The position numbers and the translations under genes were made by a program. DNA of 64,000 nt from Pyrocephalus nanus (Eukaryota > Chordata > Aves > Passeriformes > Tyrannidae). Under the pieces are notes generated by a model that searched no databases, was not told the origin of the DNA, and worked only from the letters and a program-made list of their open reading frames with translations. Positions 33,484 through 45,155 of the stretch are shown one piece after another. Within the stretch, counting starts at the first letter, position 1. Each line of letters starts with the position of its first letter. The stretch covers positions 6,154,033-6,218,032 of the forward strand of contig CM076260.1 of assembly GCA_038380795.1 (NCBI GenBank). The letters are read 5' to 3'.

Positions 33484-34175
33484 TCTGCTCGTGGGTCACT
33501 GCCAGGTGAAAGCAGGAATTTATTCCGTGCTGCACAATGCACACAAACAAGTAAAAGCAGAGCAGGAGAGCAGTCACACAGAGTGGGGCAATCCTTGTTC
33601 TTGCAGGAAGTGGAGCAAAGAGGACACTCAGGGCTGGTGTGGGAAGTGGGCTCTGCACCCACCTGTGCACCCCATGGCCATTCCTGCATGGCTGTTTGTG
33701 TGTCAGTGACAGCTCTGGAGAGTGACAGGGATCAACATGTTCACACATCAGTTATCAACTCCTGCCAGACAGTGATACAGCTCATCATCCGACACTAGAA
33801 CAGGGCCACAGCAGCAAGAAATGTCAACTAAAACAGAGAGAAACCTGTTGTTTAGTTCAGTCATTTCAATCAGCAGATGATAAAGCATTTGTGGCAGATT
33901 TGTGCTATTGTTATTGCCCTTTTACAGCCAGTCAATGCATAAAAGGTCAAAATGACTTTGCTATTGACAGTAACTTTGCTCTGAAAACTCTCTAAATTAA
34001 ATGAGAAGAATGATAGATTTTAATCACAACAACATTAGTTCAAAGACTCTGAAGGATGTATTCTGAACATCTGGATCATCTATGCTGGCTAGAGAGTTGC
34101 CCTGGAAATTAACTGACTTGTTTGCTCTAAAGAAATAGTCACATTTTGCAAAGGGTCCAGCTTTTGTTCCAGTGT

Positions 34176-35129
34176 CTACTTCACACAAAAGTTGCATTTC
34201 ATATAGGATAGAATCTTTAGCAGTGTCTTTTCCAGGTTGGGATTGCTGAAAATTACAATAAGGGAATGAAAACTCGGAAAAGCAAACTGAAATACATAAA
34301 AAAGAAACACCAGCTGATTTTGCCTTTTCATTGCATAAGTCAGTGTGAAGATAAAAAATACAAAGTTGATGCTGTAGATTATGAAAAAGGAGAGAATGCA
34401 TTTCATGGCTTTGATGTGGGCATCCATGCTGAGGTCCTTCATGGAGTTTGTCTGCATGTTGCGTTTGTGTTTCCAGAGGGAAAAGAGAAGCAGAAGGGCA
34501 GAAAAGATGACTGCTGTGAATGGAGTGGCATATCCGAAGCCAATGATAAAATAATTAGGCAACAGAAGTTCTTCCATTCTGATCCTTGCTTTCCAAATAC
34601 ATTCTTGGCAGGTGAAATTGAGGTTTTTACAGAAAGCTTTATCAGTGACATCATAGACAACAGTTCCGATAACCAGAGAGAAAAACACTGACCCCAACAA
34701 GAGCCAGGGCACCATCCTGTCAACTTTTACTTTCAGGTAGATGAAAAAGCTGTTCCTGAAATTGGTAATTTTTATACAATAAAAGACACAAAGACAGGCT
34801 GAAACCCAAAAGTTGGAACAATTCAGAAAGCCCTGAGCACTTTTAAGTAGTTGAAATATGGGGTGAACATGAAGATAACTGGGGTAAATTAGCGAGAGAA
34901 AGAAATATACCCATGAGGTGCACAAAGAGCAAAACCTGGAGCATCCCACAGCCAGCAAGATCTTCTCATTAGAGTTCAAGGTTTTCTTTCTCACCCAGGA
35001 CATGCAAATCACAGAAATAATGAAAGCATTTATCCACATGCCAGCAAACGCCTCAAGGGTGATGATGGCCACAGATGTGGCAGCATATGAGGTGATATTG
35101 GATATCTCTGGAGAGTAACAAGCTTTCAT
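34176..35129 (-). CDS. TAS2R: Bitter taste receptor TAS2R, copy 9
   Basis: Intact 317-residue receptor, third gene encoding the same protein as copies 6 and 7. Its unit belongs to the 11,610-bp higher-order duplicate and not to the 3,849-bp pair, so the identity spans two different duplication events. The 3' flank is type B. TATAAA is at 35237..35242. The leader differs from copies 6 and 7 by an added G and by CTC for GTC upstream of the TATA box. Confidence 0.96.
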   Translation of the reverse strand: MKACYSPEISNITSYAATSVAIITLEAFAGMWINAFIISVICMSWVRKKTLNSNEKILLAVGCSRFCSLCTSWVYFFLSLIYPSYLHVHPIFQLLKSAQGFLNCSNFWVSACLCVFYCIKITNFRNSFFIYLKVKVDRMVPWLLLGSVFFSLVIGTVVYDVTDKAFCKNLNFTCQECIWKARIRMEELLLPNYFIIGFGYATPFTAVIFSALLLLFSLWKHKRNMQTNSMKDLSMDAHIKAMKCILSFFIIYSINFVFFIFTLTYAMKRQNQLVFLFYVFQFAFPSFHSLIVIFSNPNLEKTLLKILSYMKCNFCVK

Positions 35130-36563
35130 CCTGGGAGCTGGGAGCAGTGCTGTGCTGGACAAGGGGGCTGTTGCACCAATGCCAAGGGCAGGTCAGTGGC
35201 TGCTGTTCCCTGAGTGTCCCATCTGGAAAGAGGAGCTTTATAGAGCTGCTGGTGGGGGGGATTGTGGTGCCGCTCCTCTTGAGAGCAGGACAGGTGCAGG
35301 GATGTAAATGTGCTGGGTGTCCCCTTACCTGGTGTCAGTGTCCCTCTGCAGTATTTGAATGTTGGTTCAGGAGGGCTGTGTTGAGTGACACAAAGAGTGG
35401 AGATGTTTTTTTGCAGTGGGCAGTGTTGTGATTTTGTGGGGGGATGCATGTTTGATCCCTGTGAGGATTTAGAATCTGTGTTCCTCTGTCCCTTGGTCGC
35501 CTACACTGAACAAATCAGTTTTGTCTGCAGTCATGAAAAAATGTTTTTCTTTTGATAATTGTTGAGGTTGTTGGAAGACAGAGCATTGCCTTGAGAGAAT
35601 TTTCATTTCCTGATACTGCCTGTTCTCTACTTTATGCTTTGCTTTGAGTTTCCTTTGCTTTTACTGACAGAATAGAACATGTGTTGTAAGGTAGGATATT
35701 TTTTGATAGTTTATAATTTTCCTACTTTCTTTCTTCTCGTCTCCATTATTATATGAGAAGAATAGAAGTAATTTTACTATGTCAGGTCTGAAGGTGAACC
35801 GTCTGTGCTGGGACTGTGTTTGTCCAGGGACATTAAATGAGAGTGTTACACCAGCCCGACCCTGCCATGGTTGGGTTTTAGACTCAGCCCTGTCTGAGGA
35901 ATCTGACAATTTAGAAAGAATATAAGGGTATAAATGCTGGATTTTCATCGAATGGAATGTGTAGCTCATGCCCTTGAAGTGCAAGGGTTTGGTTTTAATT
36001 CAAGTCCATCCCCTCCAGCCCCACTCAAGAAGTGGAAGGAATCTCCCAGACTTTGTCTCTAATCAGCCCACGTGCATATTTTGGATGCCCTTTTGCATCT
36101 CAAATGGCATCTGACCTCTCTGTTTCTGCATCTGAGGGGACACATGTATGTGGGATCTGAGAGACATGGCCAAAGCCCTTCCCTCTACACAGTCCTTGTC
36201 TTTCTCCTTTACTGTAGAAAATCCCTGATGGTTTGCCTGGGTTCGCTAACTACTTAGGCTCTTAGATGCCCCATTTCTTCTGGGCAAACCCATTCAATCC
36301 ATACCTCAACTTCAATGCTCAGAAGGTCACAGTTGTTTCAGAATACAATCCTGGGAAAGAGCATAAAAATGTCCTCTGGGCAGGTGTTATGAACTTTTTA
36401 TGGAAATGTTAATTCAACCCCAAATCCTGTTTAGACACCGAAGGAGGGCTGGAAGGTTCTAAAGTGGCATTAGTTAGTTATTTGGTAGTTTCTGGGGAGC
36501 TGCTGTTTAAAGAGATGGGTTGGTAGCAAGGCAGTGTTATAGACTGTGTTTGGAAAAGGGACG

Positions 36564-37332
36564 CAAGAGACTCGACTTGGGGATAATCAATTGAATTTAT
36601 TGCCTATTGAAAAGAGAGTAGGAGGAAGAGCAATAAACACAAAACTAGAACACCTTGTCTCCATCTACCAATCATCAGAGGCTCAACTCATTCTCAGATT
36701 CTCTCTACCTCCTCATCCCTCCCAGCAGCACAATGGGATGGGCAATGGGGTTGACAGTCAGATCATAACAAGTAGTTTGCTTCAGTACTTCCTCACACTC
36801 TTCCCCTGCTCAAGTGTGGGTCTCTTCCACGGGCTGCAGTCCATCAGGATAAAGTGGCTCCAGTGTGAGCTCTCCATGAGCTGCAAGAGCTCCATGAGCT
36901 GCAATCATTCACCCACCCCACCTGCTCTGTGTGGGGTCATCCAAGGGCTGAAGGTGGATCCCTGTTCCACTGTGGACTTCCATGGGATTCTGGGAGCAGA
37001 GCTGGCTCACCACAGTCCTCTCCATGGGCTGTAGGGGAATCCCTTCTGCAGCACATGAAGCAACTCCTCTCTGTCCTTCCCTGTCCCTGTTTGCTGCAGG
37101 GCTGTTTCTCACAATTTTCTTCCCTCCACACTGCCAGGCCTGCTTTTGCCCATTCTTCAATCTATCATCCAGAAGAGCCATGAGCGTTTGCTGATGGGCT
37201 GAGCTTTGTCTTCCAAGGGGCCCCTTGGAAAAGTGCCTTGAAGTGTCTTTCCCTGGCACAGGGCAGCCCTGCCCTTGCCTGACTGAGACCCCCACAGATC
37301 CCCAGCAGACAGCACCTGGCCCGAGCACCCCC
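36564..37332 (-). mobile_element. ERV LTR relic in unit 9-10
   Basis: Core-type copy with a mixed variant pattern: the start of the unit 5-6 type, and a body and end of the unit 6-7 type. Confidence 0.7.
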
Positions 37333-37869
37333 TAAGTTCGCCCATGGGCCACTGCCAGTTGACCCCAGGAATTTATTCCACACTGCACAGTGCACACAAA
37401 CAAGTAAAAGCAGAGCAGGAGAGCAGTCACACAGAGTGGGGCAATCCTTGTTCTTGCAGGAAGTGGAGCAGAGAGGACACTCAGGGCTGGTGTGGGAAGT
37501 GGGCTCTGCACCCACCTGGGCACCCCACGGCCATTCCTGCATCGCTGTGTGTCAGTGACAGCTCTGGAGAGTGACAGGGATCAACATGTTCACACATCAG
37601 TTATCAACTCCTGCCAGACAGTGATACAGCTCATCATCCGACACTAGAACAGGGCCACAGCAGCAAGAAATGTCAACTAAAACAGAGAGAAACCTGTTGT
37701 TTAGTTCAGTCATTTCAATCAGCAGATGATAAAGCATTTGTGGCAGATTTGTGCTATTGTTATTGCCCTTTTGCAGCCAGTCAATGCATACAAGGTCAAA
37801 ATGACTTTGCTCTTGACAGTAATTTAGAAAATATTTAAATTAAATGAGAATAATAAGAGATTTAAATTA

Positions 37870-37930
37870 CATATTTTATATATGTATCTATCTATATAAT
37901 ATAAATATATTTAAATAATATATTTAATTT
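37870..37930. repeat. AT-rich tract, type A flank of copy 10
   Basis: Same tract as downstream of copies 5, 8 and 11. Confidence 0.88.
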
Positions 37931-38080
37931 GCAACAATATTTGTTCAAAGACTTTGAAGGATGTATTCTGAACATCTGGATCATCTACGCTGGCTAGAGA
38001 GTTGCACTGGAAATTAATTCGTTTGTTTGCTCTAAAGTAATAGTCACATTTTGCAAAGGGTCCAGATTTTGTTCCAGTGT

Positions 38081-39034
38081 CTACTTCACGCAAAACTTGC
38101 ATTTCATATAGGATATAATCTTTAGCAGTGTCTTTTCCAGGTTGGGATTGCTGAAAATTACAATAAGGGAATGAAAACCCGGGAAAGCATACTGAAATAC
38201 AGAAAAGAGAAACACCAGGTGATTTTGCCTTTTCATTGCATAAGTCAGTGTCAAGATAAAAAATACAAAGTGTATGCTGTAGATTATGAAAAAGGAGAGA
38301 ATGCATTTCATGGCTTTGATGTGGGCATCCATACTGAGGTCCTTCATGGAGTTTGTCTGCATGTTGCGTTTGTGTCTCCAGAGGGAAAAGAGAAGCAGAA
38401 GGGCAGAAAAGATGACTGCTGTGAATGGAGTGGCATATCCGAAGCCAATGATAAAATAATTAGGCAACAGAAGTTCTTCCATTCTGATCCTTGCTTTCCA
38501 AATACATTCTTGGCAGGTGAAATTGAGGTTTTTACAGAAAGCTTTATCAGTGACATCATAGACAACAGTTCCGATAACCAGAGAGAAAAACACTGACCCC
38601 AACAAGAGCCAGGGCACCATCCTGTCAACTTTTACTTTCAGGTAGATGAAAAAGCTGTTCCTGAAATTGGTAATTTTTATACAATAAAAGACACAAAGAC
38701 AGGCTGAAACCCAAAAGTTGGAACAATTCAGAAAGCCCTGAGCACTTTTAAGTAGTTGAAATATGGGGTGAACATGAAGATAACTGGGGTAAATTAGCGA
38801 GAGAAAGAAATATACCCATGAGGTGCACAAAGAGCAAAACCTGGAGCATCCCACAGCCAGCAAGATCTTCTCATTAGAGTTCAAGGTTTTCTTTCTCACC
38901 CAGGACATGCAAATCACAGAAATAATGAAAGCATTTATCCACATGCCAGCAAACGCCTCAAGGGTGATGATGGCCACAGATGTGGCAGCATATGAGGTGA
39001 TATTGGATATCTCTGGAGAGTAACAAGCTTTCAT
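38081..39034 (-). CDS. TAS2R: Bitter taste receptor TAS2R, copy 10
   Basis: Intact 317-residue receptor combining variants. K96 in ECL1 is of the copy 6 type. R220, H255 and the FSVFQYAFPGF TM7 are of the copy 5 type, and I307 is shared with copies 8 and 11. All family landmarks and ECL2 cysteines are retained. The 3' flank is type A. TATAAA is at 39142..39147. Confidence 0.96.
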   Translation of the reverse strand: MKACYSPEISNITSYAATSVAIITLEAFAGMWINAFIISVICMSWVRKKTLNSNEKILLAVGCSRFCSLCTSWVYFFLSLIYPSYLHVHPIFQLLKSAQGFLNCSNFWVSACLCVFYCIKITNFRNSFFIYLKVKVDRMVPWLLLGSVFFSLVIGTVVYDVTDKAFCKNLNFTCQECIWKARIRMEELLLPNYFIIGFGYATPFTAVIFSALLLLFSLWRHKRNMQTNSMKDLSMDAHIKAMKCILSFFIIYSIHFVFFILTLTYAMKRQNHLVFLFSVFQYAFPGFHSLIVIFSNPNLEKTLLKIISYMKCKFCVK

Positions 39035-40473
39035 CCTGGGAGCTGGGAGCAGTGCTGTGCTGGACAAGGGGGCTGTTGCACCAATGCCAAGGGCAGGTCA
39101 GTGGCTGCTGTTCCCTGAGTGTCCCATCTGGAAAGAGGAGCTTTATAGAGCTGCTGGTGGGGGGGATTGTGGTGCCGCTCCTCTTGAGAGCAGGACAGGT
39201 GCAGGGATGTAAATGTGCTGGGTGTCCCCTTACCTGGTGTCAGTGTCCCTCTGCAGTATTTGAATGTTGGTTCAGGAGGGCCGTGTTGAGTGACACAAAG
39301 AGTGGAGATGTTTTTTTGCAGTGGGCAGTGTTGTGATTTTGTGGGGGGATGCATGTTTGATCCCTGTGAGGATTTAGAATCTGTGTTCCTCTGTCCCTTG
39401 GTCGCCTACACTGAACAAATCAGTTTTGTCTGCAGTCATGAAAAAATATTATTTCTTTGGATAATTGTTGATGTTGTTGGAAGGCAGAGCATTGCCTTGA
39501 GAGAATTTTCATTTCCTGATACTGCCTGTTCTCTACTTTATGCTTTGCTTTGAGTTTCCTTTGCTTTTACTGACAGGATAGAACATGTGTTGTAAGGTAG
39601 GATAGTTTTTGATAGTTTATTATTTTCCTACTTTCTTTCATTCTTCTCCTCTCCTTTAGTATATGAGAAGAATAGAAGTAATTTTACTACGTCAGGTCTG
39701 AAGGTGAACCGTCTGTGCTGGGACTGTGTTTGTCCAGGGACATTAAATGAGAGTGTTACACCAGCCCGACCCTGCCATGGCTGTGGTTTAAATTCAGCCC
39801 TGTCTGAGGAATCTGACAATTTAGAAAGAATATAAGGGTATAAATGCTGGATTTTCACTGAATGGAATGTGTAGCTCATGCCCTTGAAGTGCAAGGGTTT
39901 CGTTTTAATTCAAGTCCATCCCCTCCAGCCCCACTCAAGAAGTGGAAGGAATCTCCCAGACTTTGTCTCTAATCAGCCCACGTGCATATTTTGGATGCCC
40001 TTGTGCATCTCAAATGGCATCTGACCTCTCTGTTTCTGCATCTGAGGGGACACATGTATGTGGGATCTGAGAGACATGGCCAAAGCCCTTCCCTCTACAC
40101 AGTCCTTGTCTTTCTCCTTTACTGTAGAAAATCCCTGATGGTTTGCCTGGGTTCGCTAACTACTTAGGCTCTTAGATGCCCCATTTCTTCTGGGCAAACC
40201 CATTCAATCCATACCTCAACTTCAATGCTCAGAAGGTCACAGTTGTTTCAGAATACAATCCTGGGAAAGAGCATAAAAATGTCCTCTGGGCAGGTGTTAT
40301 GACCTTTTTATGGAAATGTTAATTCAACCCCAAATCCTGTTTAGACACCGAAGGAGGGCTGGAAGGTTCTAAAGTGGCATTAGTTAGTTCTTTGGTAGTT
40401 TCTGGGGAGCTGCTGTTTAAAGAGATGGGTTGGTAGCAAGGCAGTGTTATAGACTGTGTTTGGAAAAGGGACA

Positions 40474-41242
40474 CAAGAGACTGGACTTGGGGATAATCAA
40501 TTGAATTTATTGCCTATTGAAAAGAGAGTAGGAGGAAGAGCAATAAACACAAAACTAGAACACCTTGTCTCCATCTACCAATCATCAGAGGCTCAACTCA
40601 TTCTCAGATTCTCTCTACCTCCTCATCCCTCCCAGCAGCACAATGGGATGGGCAATGGGGTTGACAGTCAGATCATAACAAGTAGTTTGCTTCAGTACTT
40701 CCTCACACTCTTCCCCTGCTCAAGTGTGGGTCTCTTCCACGGGCTGCAGTCCATCAGGATAAAGTGGCTCCAGTGTGAGCTCTCCATGAGCTGCAAGAGC
40801 TCCATGAGCTGCAATCATTCACCCACCCCACCTGCTCTGTGTGGGGTCATCCAAGGGCTGAAGGTGGATCCCTGTTCCACTGTGGACTTCCATGGGATTC
40901 TGGGAGCAGAGCTGGCTCACCACAGTCCTCTCCATGGGCTGTAGGGGAATCCCTTCTGCAGCACATGAAGCAACTCCTCTCTGTCCTTCCCTGTCCCTGT
41001 TTGCTGCAGGGCTGTTTCTCACAATTTTCTTCCCTCCACACTGCCAGGCCTGCTTTTGCCCATTCTTCAATCTATCATCCAGAAGAGCCATGAGCGTTTG
41101 CTGATGGGCTGAGCTTTGTCTTCCAAGGGGCCCCTTGGAAAAGTGCCTTGAAGTGTCTTTCCCTGGCACAGGGCAGCCCTGCCCTTGCCTGACTGAGACC
41201 CCCACAGATCCCCAGCAGACAGCACCTGGCCCGAGCACCCCC
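40474..41242 (-). mobile_element. ERV LTR relic in unit 10-11
   Basis: Core-type copy with the ACTGGACTTGGGG start, the CAGTACTTCCTC substitution of unit 9-10 and the CCCCCTAAGTTCG end. Confidence 0.7.
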
Positions 41243-41779
41243 TAAGTTCGCCCATGGGCCACTGCCAGTTGACCCCAGGAATTTATTCCACACTGCACAG
41301 TGCACACAAACAAGTAAAAGCAGAGCAGGAGAGCAGTCACACAGAGTGGGGCAATCCTTGTTCTTGCAGGAAGTGGAGCAGAGAGGACACTCAGGGCTGG
41401 TGTGGGAAGTGGGCTCTGCACCCACCTGTGCACCCCATGGCCATTCCTGCATCGCTGTGTGTCAGTGACAGCTCTGGAGAGTGACAGGGATCAACATGTT
41501 CACACATCAGTTATCAACTCCTGCCAGACAGTGATACAGCTCATCATCCGACACTAGAACAGGGCCACAGCAGCAAGAAATGTCAACTAAAACAGAGAGA
41601 AACCTGTTGTTTAGTTCAGTCATTTCAATCAGCAGATGATAAAGCATTTGTGGCAGATTTGTGCTATTGTTATTGCCCTTTTGCAGCCAGTCAATGCATA
41701 CAAGGTCAAAATGACTTTGCTCTTGACAGTAATTTAGAAAATATTTAAATTAAATGAGAATAATAAGAGATTTAAATTA

Positions 41780-41840
41780 CATATTTTATATATGTATCTA
41801 TCTATATAATATAAATATATTTAAATAATATATTTAATTT
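41780..41840. repeat. AT-rich tract, type A flank of copy 11
   Basis: Same tract as downstream of copies 5, 8 and 10. Confidence 0.88.
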
Positions 41841-41990
41841 GCAACAATATTTGTTCAAAGACTTTGAAGGATGTATTCTGAACATCTGGATCATCTACGC
41901 TGGCTAGAGAGTTGCACTGGAAATTAATTCGTTTGTTTGCTCTAAAGTAATAGTCACATTTTGCAAAGGGTCCAGATTTTGTTCCAGTGT

Positions 41991-42944
41991 CTACTTCACG
42001 CAAAACTTGCATTTCATATAGGATATAATCTTTAGCAGTGTCTTTTCCAGGTTGGGATTGCTGAAAATTACAATAAGGGAATGAAAACCCGGGAAAGCAT
42101 ACTGAAATACAGAAAAGAGAAACACCAGGTGATTTTGCCTTTTCATTGCATAAGTCAGTGTGAAGATAAAAAATACAAAGTTGATGCTGTAGATTATGAA
42201 AAAGGAGAGAATGCATTTCATGGCTTTGATGTGGGCATCCATACTGAGGTCCTTCATGGAGTTTGTCTGCATGTTGCGTTTGTGTCTCCAGAGGGAAAAG
42301 AGAAGCAGAAGGGCAGAAAAGATGACTGCTGTGAATGGAGTGGCATATCCGAAGCCAATGATAAAATAATTAGGCAACAGAAGTTCTTCCATTCTGATCC
42401 TTGCTTTCCAAATACATTCTTGGCAGGTGAAATTGAGGTTTTTACAGAAAGCTTTATCAGTGACATCATAGACAACAGTTCCGATAACCAGAGAGAAAAA
42501 CACTGACCCCAACAAGAGCCAGGGCACCATCCTGTCAACTTTTACTTTCAGGTAGATGAAAAAGCTGTTCCTGAAATTGGTAATTTTTATACAATAAAAG
42601 ACACAAAGACAGGCTGAAACCCAAAAGTTGGAACAATTCAGAAAGCCCTGAGCACTTTTAAGTAGTTGAAATATGGGGTGAACATGAAGATAACTGGGGT
42701 AAATTAGCGAGAGAAAGAAATATACCCATGAGGTGCACAAAGAGCAAAACCTGGAGCATCCCACAGCCAGCAAGATCTTCTCATTAGAGTTCAAGGTTTT
42801 CTTTCTCACCCAGGACATGCAAATCACAGAAATAATGAAAGCATTTATCCACATGCCAGCAAACGCCTCAAGGGTGATGATGGCCACAGATGTGGCAGCA
42901 TATGAGGTGATATTGGATATCTCTGGAGAGTAACAAGCTTTCAT
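41991..42944 (-). CDS. TAS2R: Bitter taste receptor TAS2R, copy 11
   Basis: Intact 317-residue receptor with an internal patch of foreign type. Most of it follows copy 10 (K96, R220, FSVFQYAFPGF, I307). TM6 carries N255 and F261 (YSINFVFFIFTL), otherwise found together only in copies 6, 7 and 9, and then H272 returns to the copy 10 type. A short conversion tract of a few tens of bases is the simplest explanation. The 3' flank is type A. TATAAA is at 43052..43057. Confidence 0.96.
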   Translation of the reverse strand: MKACYSPEISNITSYAATSVAIITLEAFAGMWINAFIISVICMSWVRKKTLNSNEKILLAVGCSRFCSLCTSWVYFFLSLIYPSYLHVHPIFQLLKSAQGFLNCSNFWVSACLCVFYCIKITNFRNSFFIYLKVKVDRMVPWLLLGSVFFSLVIGTVVYDVTDKAFCKNLNFTCQECIWKARIRMEELLLPNYFIIGFGYATPFTAVIFSALLLLFSLWRHKRNMQTNSMKDLSMDAHIKAMKCILSFFIIYSINFVFFIFTLTYAMKRQNHLVFLFSVFQYAFPGFHSLIVIFSNPNLEKTLLKIISYMKCKFCVK

Positions 42945-44384
42945 CCTGGGAGCTGGGAGCAGTGCTGTGCTGGACAAGGGGGCTGTTGCACCAATGCCAA
43001 GGGCAGGTCAGTGGCTGCTGTTCCCTGAGTGTCCCATCTGGAAAGAGGAGCTTTATAGAGCTGCTGGTGGGGGGGATTGTGGTGCCGCTCCTCTTGAGAG
43101 CAGGGCAGGTGCAGGGATGTAAATGTGCTGGGTGTCCCCTTACCTGGTGTCAGTGTCCCTCTGCAGTATTTGAATGTTGGTTCAGGAGGGCTGTGTTGAG
43201 TGACACAAAGAGTGGAGATGTTTTTTTGCAGTGGGCAGTGTTGTGATTTTGTGGGGGGATGCATGTTTGATCCCTGTGAGGATTTAGAATCTGTGTTCCT
43301 CTGTCCCTTGGTCGCCTACACTGAACAAATCAGTTTTGTCTGCAGTCATGAAAAAATATTATTTCTTTGGATAATTGTTGATGTTGTTGGAAGGCAGAGC
43401 ATTGCCTTGAGAGAATTTTCATTTCCTGATACTGCCTGTTCTCTACTTTATGCTTTGCTTTGAGTTTCCTTTGCTTTTACTGACAGGATAGAACATGTGT
43501 TGTAAGGTAGGATAGTTTTTGATAGTTTATTATTTTCCTACTTTCTTTCATTCTTCTCCTCTCCTTTAGTATATGAGAAGAATAGAAGTAATTTTACTAC
43601 GTCAGGTCTGAAGGTGAACCGTCTGTGCTGGGACTGTGTTTGTCCAGGGACATTAAATGAGAGTGTTACACCAGCCCGGCCCTGCCATGGCTGTGGTTTA
43701 AATTCAGCCCTGTCTGAGGAATCTGACAATTTAGAAAGAATATAAGGGTATAAATGCTGGATTTTCACTGAATGGAATGTGTAGCTCATGCCCTTGAAGT
43801 GCAAGGGTTTGGTTTTAATTCAAGTCCATCCCCTCCAGCCCCACTCAAGAAGTGGAAGGAATCTCCCAGACTTTGTCTCTAATCAGCCCACGTGCATATT
43901 TTGGATGCCCTTTTGCATCTCAAATGGCATCTGACCTCTCTGTTTCTGCATCTGAGGGGACACATGTATGTGGGATCTGAGAGACATGGCCAAAGCCCTT
44001 CCCTCTACACAGTCCTTGTCTTTCTCCTTTACTGTAGAAAATCCCTGATGGTTTGCCTGGGTTCGCTAACTACTTAGGCTCTTAGATGCCCCATTTCTTC
44101 TGGGCAAATCCATTCAAATCCATACCTCAACTTCAATGCTCAGAAGGTCACAGCTGTTTCAGAATACAATCCTGGGAAAGAGCATAAAAATGTCCTCTGG
44201 GCAGGTGTTATGAACTTTTTACGGAAATGTTAATTCAACCCCAAATCCTGTTTAGACACCGAAGGAGGGCTGGAAGGTTCTAAAGTGGCATTAGTTAGTT
44301 ATTTGGTAGTTTCTGGGGAGCTGCTGTTTAAAGAGATGGGTTGGTAGCAAGGCAGTGTTATAGACTGTGTTTGGAAAAGGGACG

Positions 44385-45155
44385 CAAGAGACTCGACTTG
44401 GGGATAATCAACTGAATTTATTGCCTATTGAAAAGAGAGCAGGAGGAAGAGCAATAAACACAAAACTAGAATACCTTGTCTCCATCTTCCGGTCATCCAA
44501 GGCTCATCTCCTTCTCAGATTCTCTACCTCCTCATCCCTCCCAGCAGCACAATGGGAAGGGCAATGGGGTTGACAGTCAGATCATAACAAGTAGTTTGCT
44601 TCAGTCCTTCCTCACGCTCTTCCCCTGCTCAAGTGTGGGTCTCTTCCACGGGCTGCAGTCCATCAGGATAAAGTGGCTCCAGTGGGAACTCTCCATGAGC
44701 TGCAAGAGCTCCATGAGCTGCAATCATTCACCCACCCCACCTGCTCTGTGTGGGGTCATCCAAGGGCTGAAGGTGGATCCCTATTCCACTGTGGACTTCC
44801 ATGGGATGCTGGGAGCAGAGCTGGCTCACCATAGTCCTCTCCATGGGCTGTAGGGGAATCCCTTCTGCAGCACATGAAGCAACTCCTCTCTGTCCTTCCC
44901 TGTCCCTGTTTGCTGTTGGCTGTTTCTCACAATTTTCCTCCCTCCACACTGCCAGGCCTGCTTTTGCCCATTCTTCAATCTATCCATCCAGAAGAGCCAT
45001 GAGCGTTTGCTGATGGGCTGAGCTGTGTCTTCCAAGGGGCCCCTTGGAAAAGTGCCTTGAAGTGTCTTTCCCTGGCACAGGGCAGCCCTGCCCTTGCCTG
45101 ACTGAGACCCCCACAGATCCCCAGCAGCCAGCACCTGGCCCGAGCAGCCCGTACA
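44385..45155 (-). mobile_element. ERV LTR relic in unit 11-12
   Basis: Copy of the unit 5-6/8-9 variant with its own small change near 44,915 (GCTGTTGGCTG in place of GCTGCAGGGCTG). Confidence 0.7.

Larger units (their letters stand above)
31274..35129 (-). repeat. Array unit 8-9
   Basis: 3856 bp, the same length and nearly the same sequence as unit 5-6. Visible differences include GGAAGTTTCTAAAG near 32,602 and TAATCAACTGAATT near 32,735. Confidence 0.9.
30010..35250 (-). repeat. Higher-order duplicate of 18,400..23,640 (copies 8-9 = copies 5-6)
   Basis: A two-gene block repeated at a constant offset of 11,610 bp: start codons 19663/31273 and 23519/35129. The match begins near 30,010 with a few differences in the copy 8 3' flank, is almost perfect from about 30,520, and ends near 35,250. 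There the leader of copy 9 (extra G in the G run, CTCCTCTTGAG, AGCAGGACAGG) departs from that of copy 6. Confidence 0.88.
35130..39034 (-). repeat. Array unit 9-10
   Basis: Core unit of 3905 bp. The spacer mixes variants: ATGTTTTTCTTTTGATAATT near 35,541 as in unit 4-5, LTR start ACTCGACTTGGGG as in unit 5-6, and the CCCCCTAAGTTCG LTR end of unit 6-7. It therefore looks recombinant. The LTR substitution CAGTACTTCCTC is shared with unit 10-11. Confidence 0.88.
39035..42944 (-). repeat. Array unit 10-11
   Basis: Core unit of 3910 bp. The GATGTTGTTGGAAGGCAG variant near 39,470 is shared only with unit 11-12. The spacer has no recognised gene. Confidence 0.88.
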
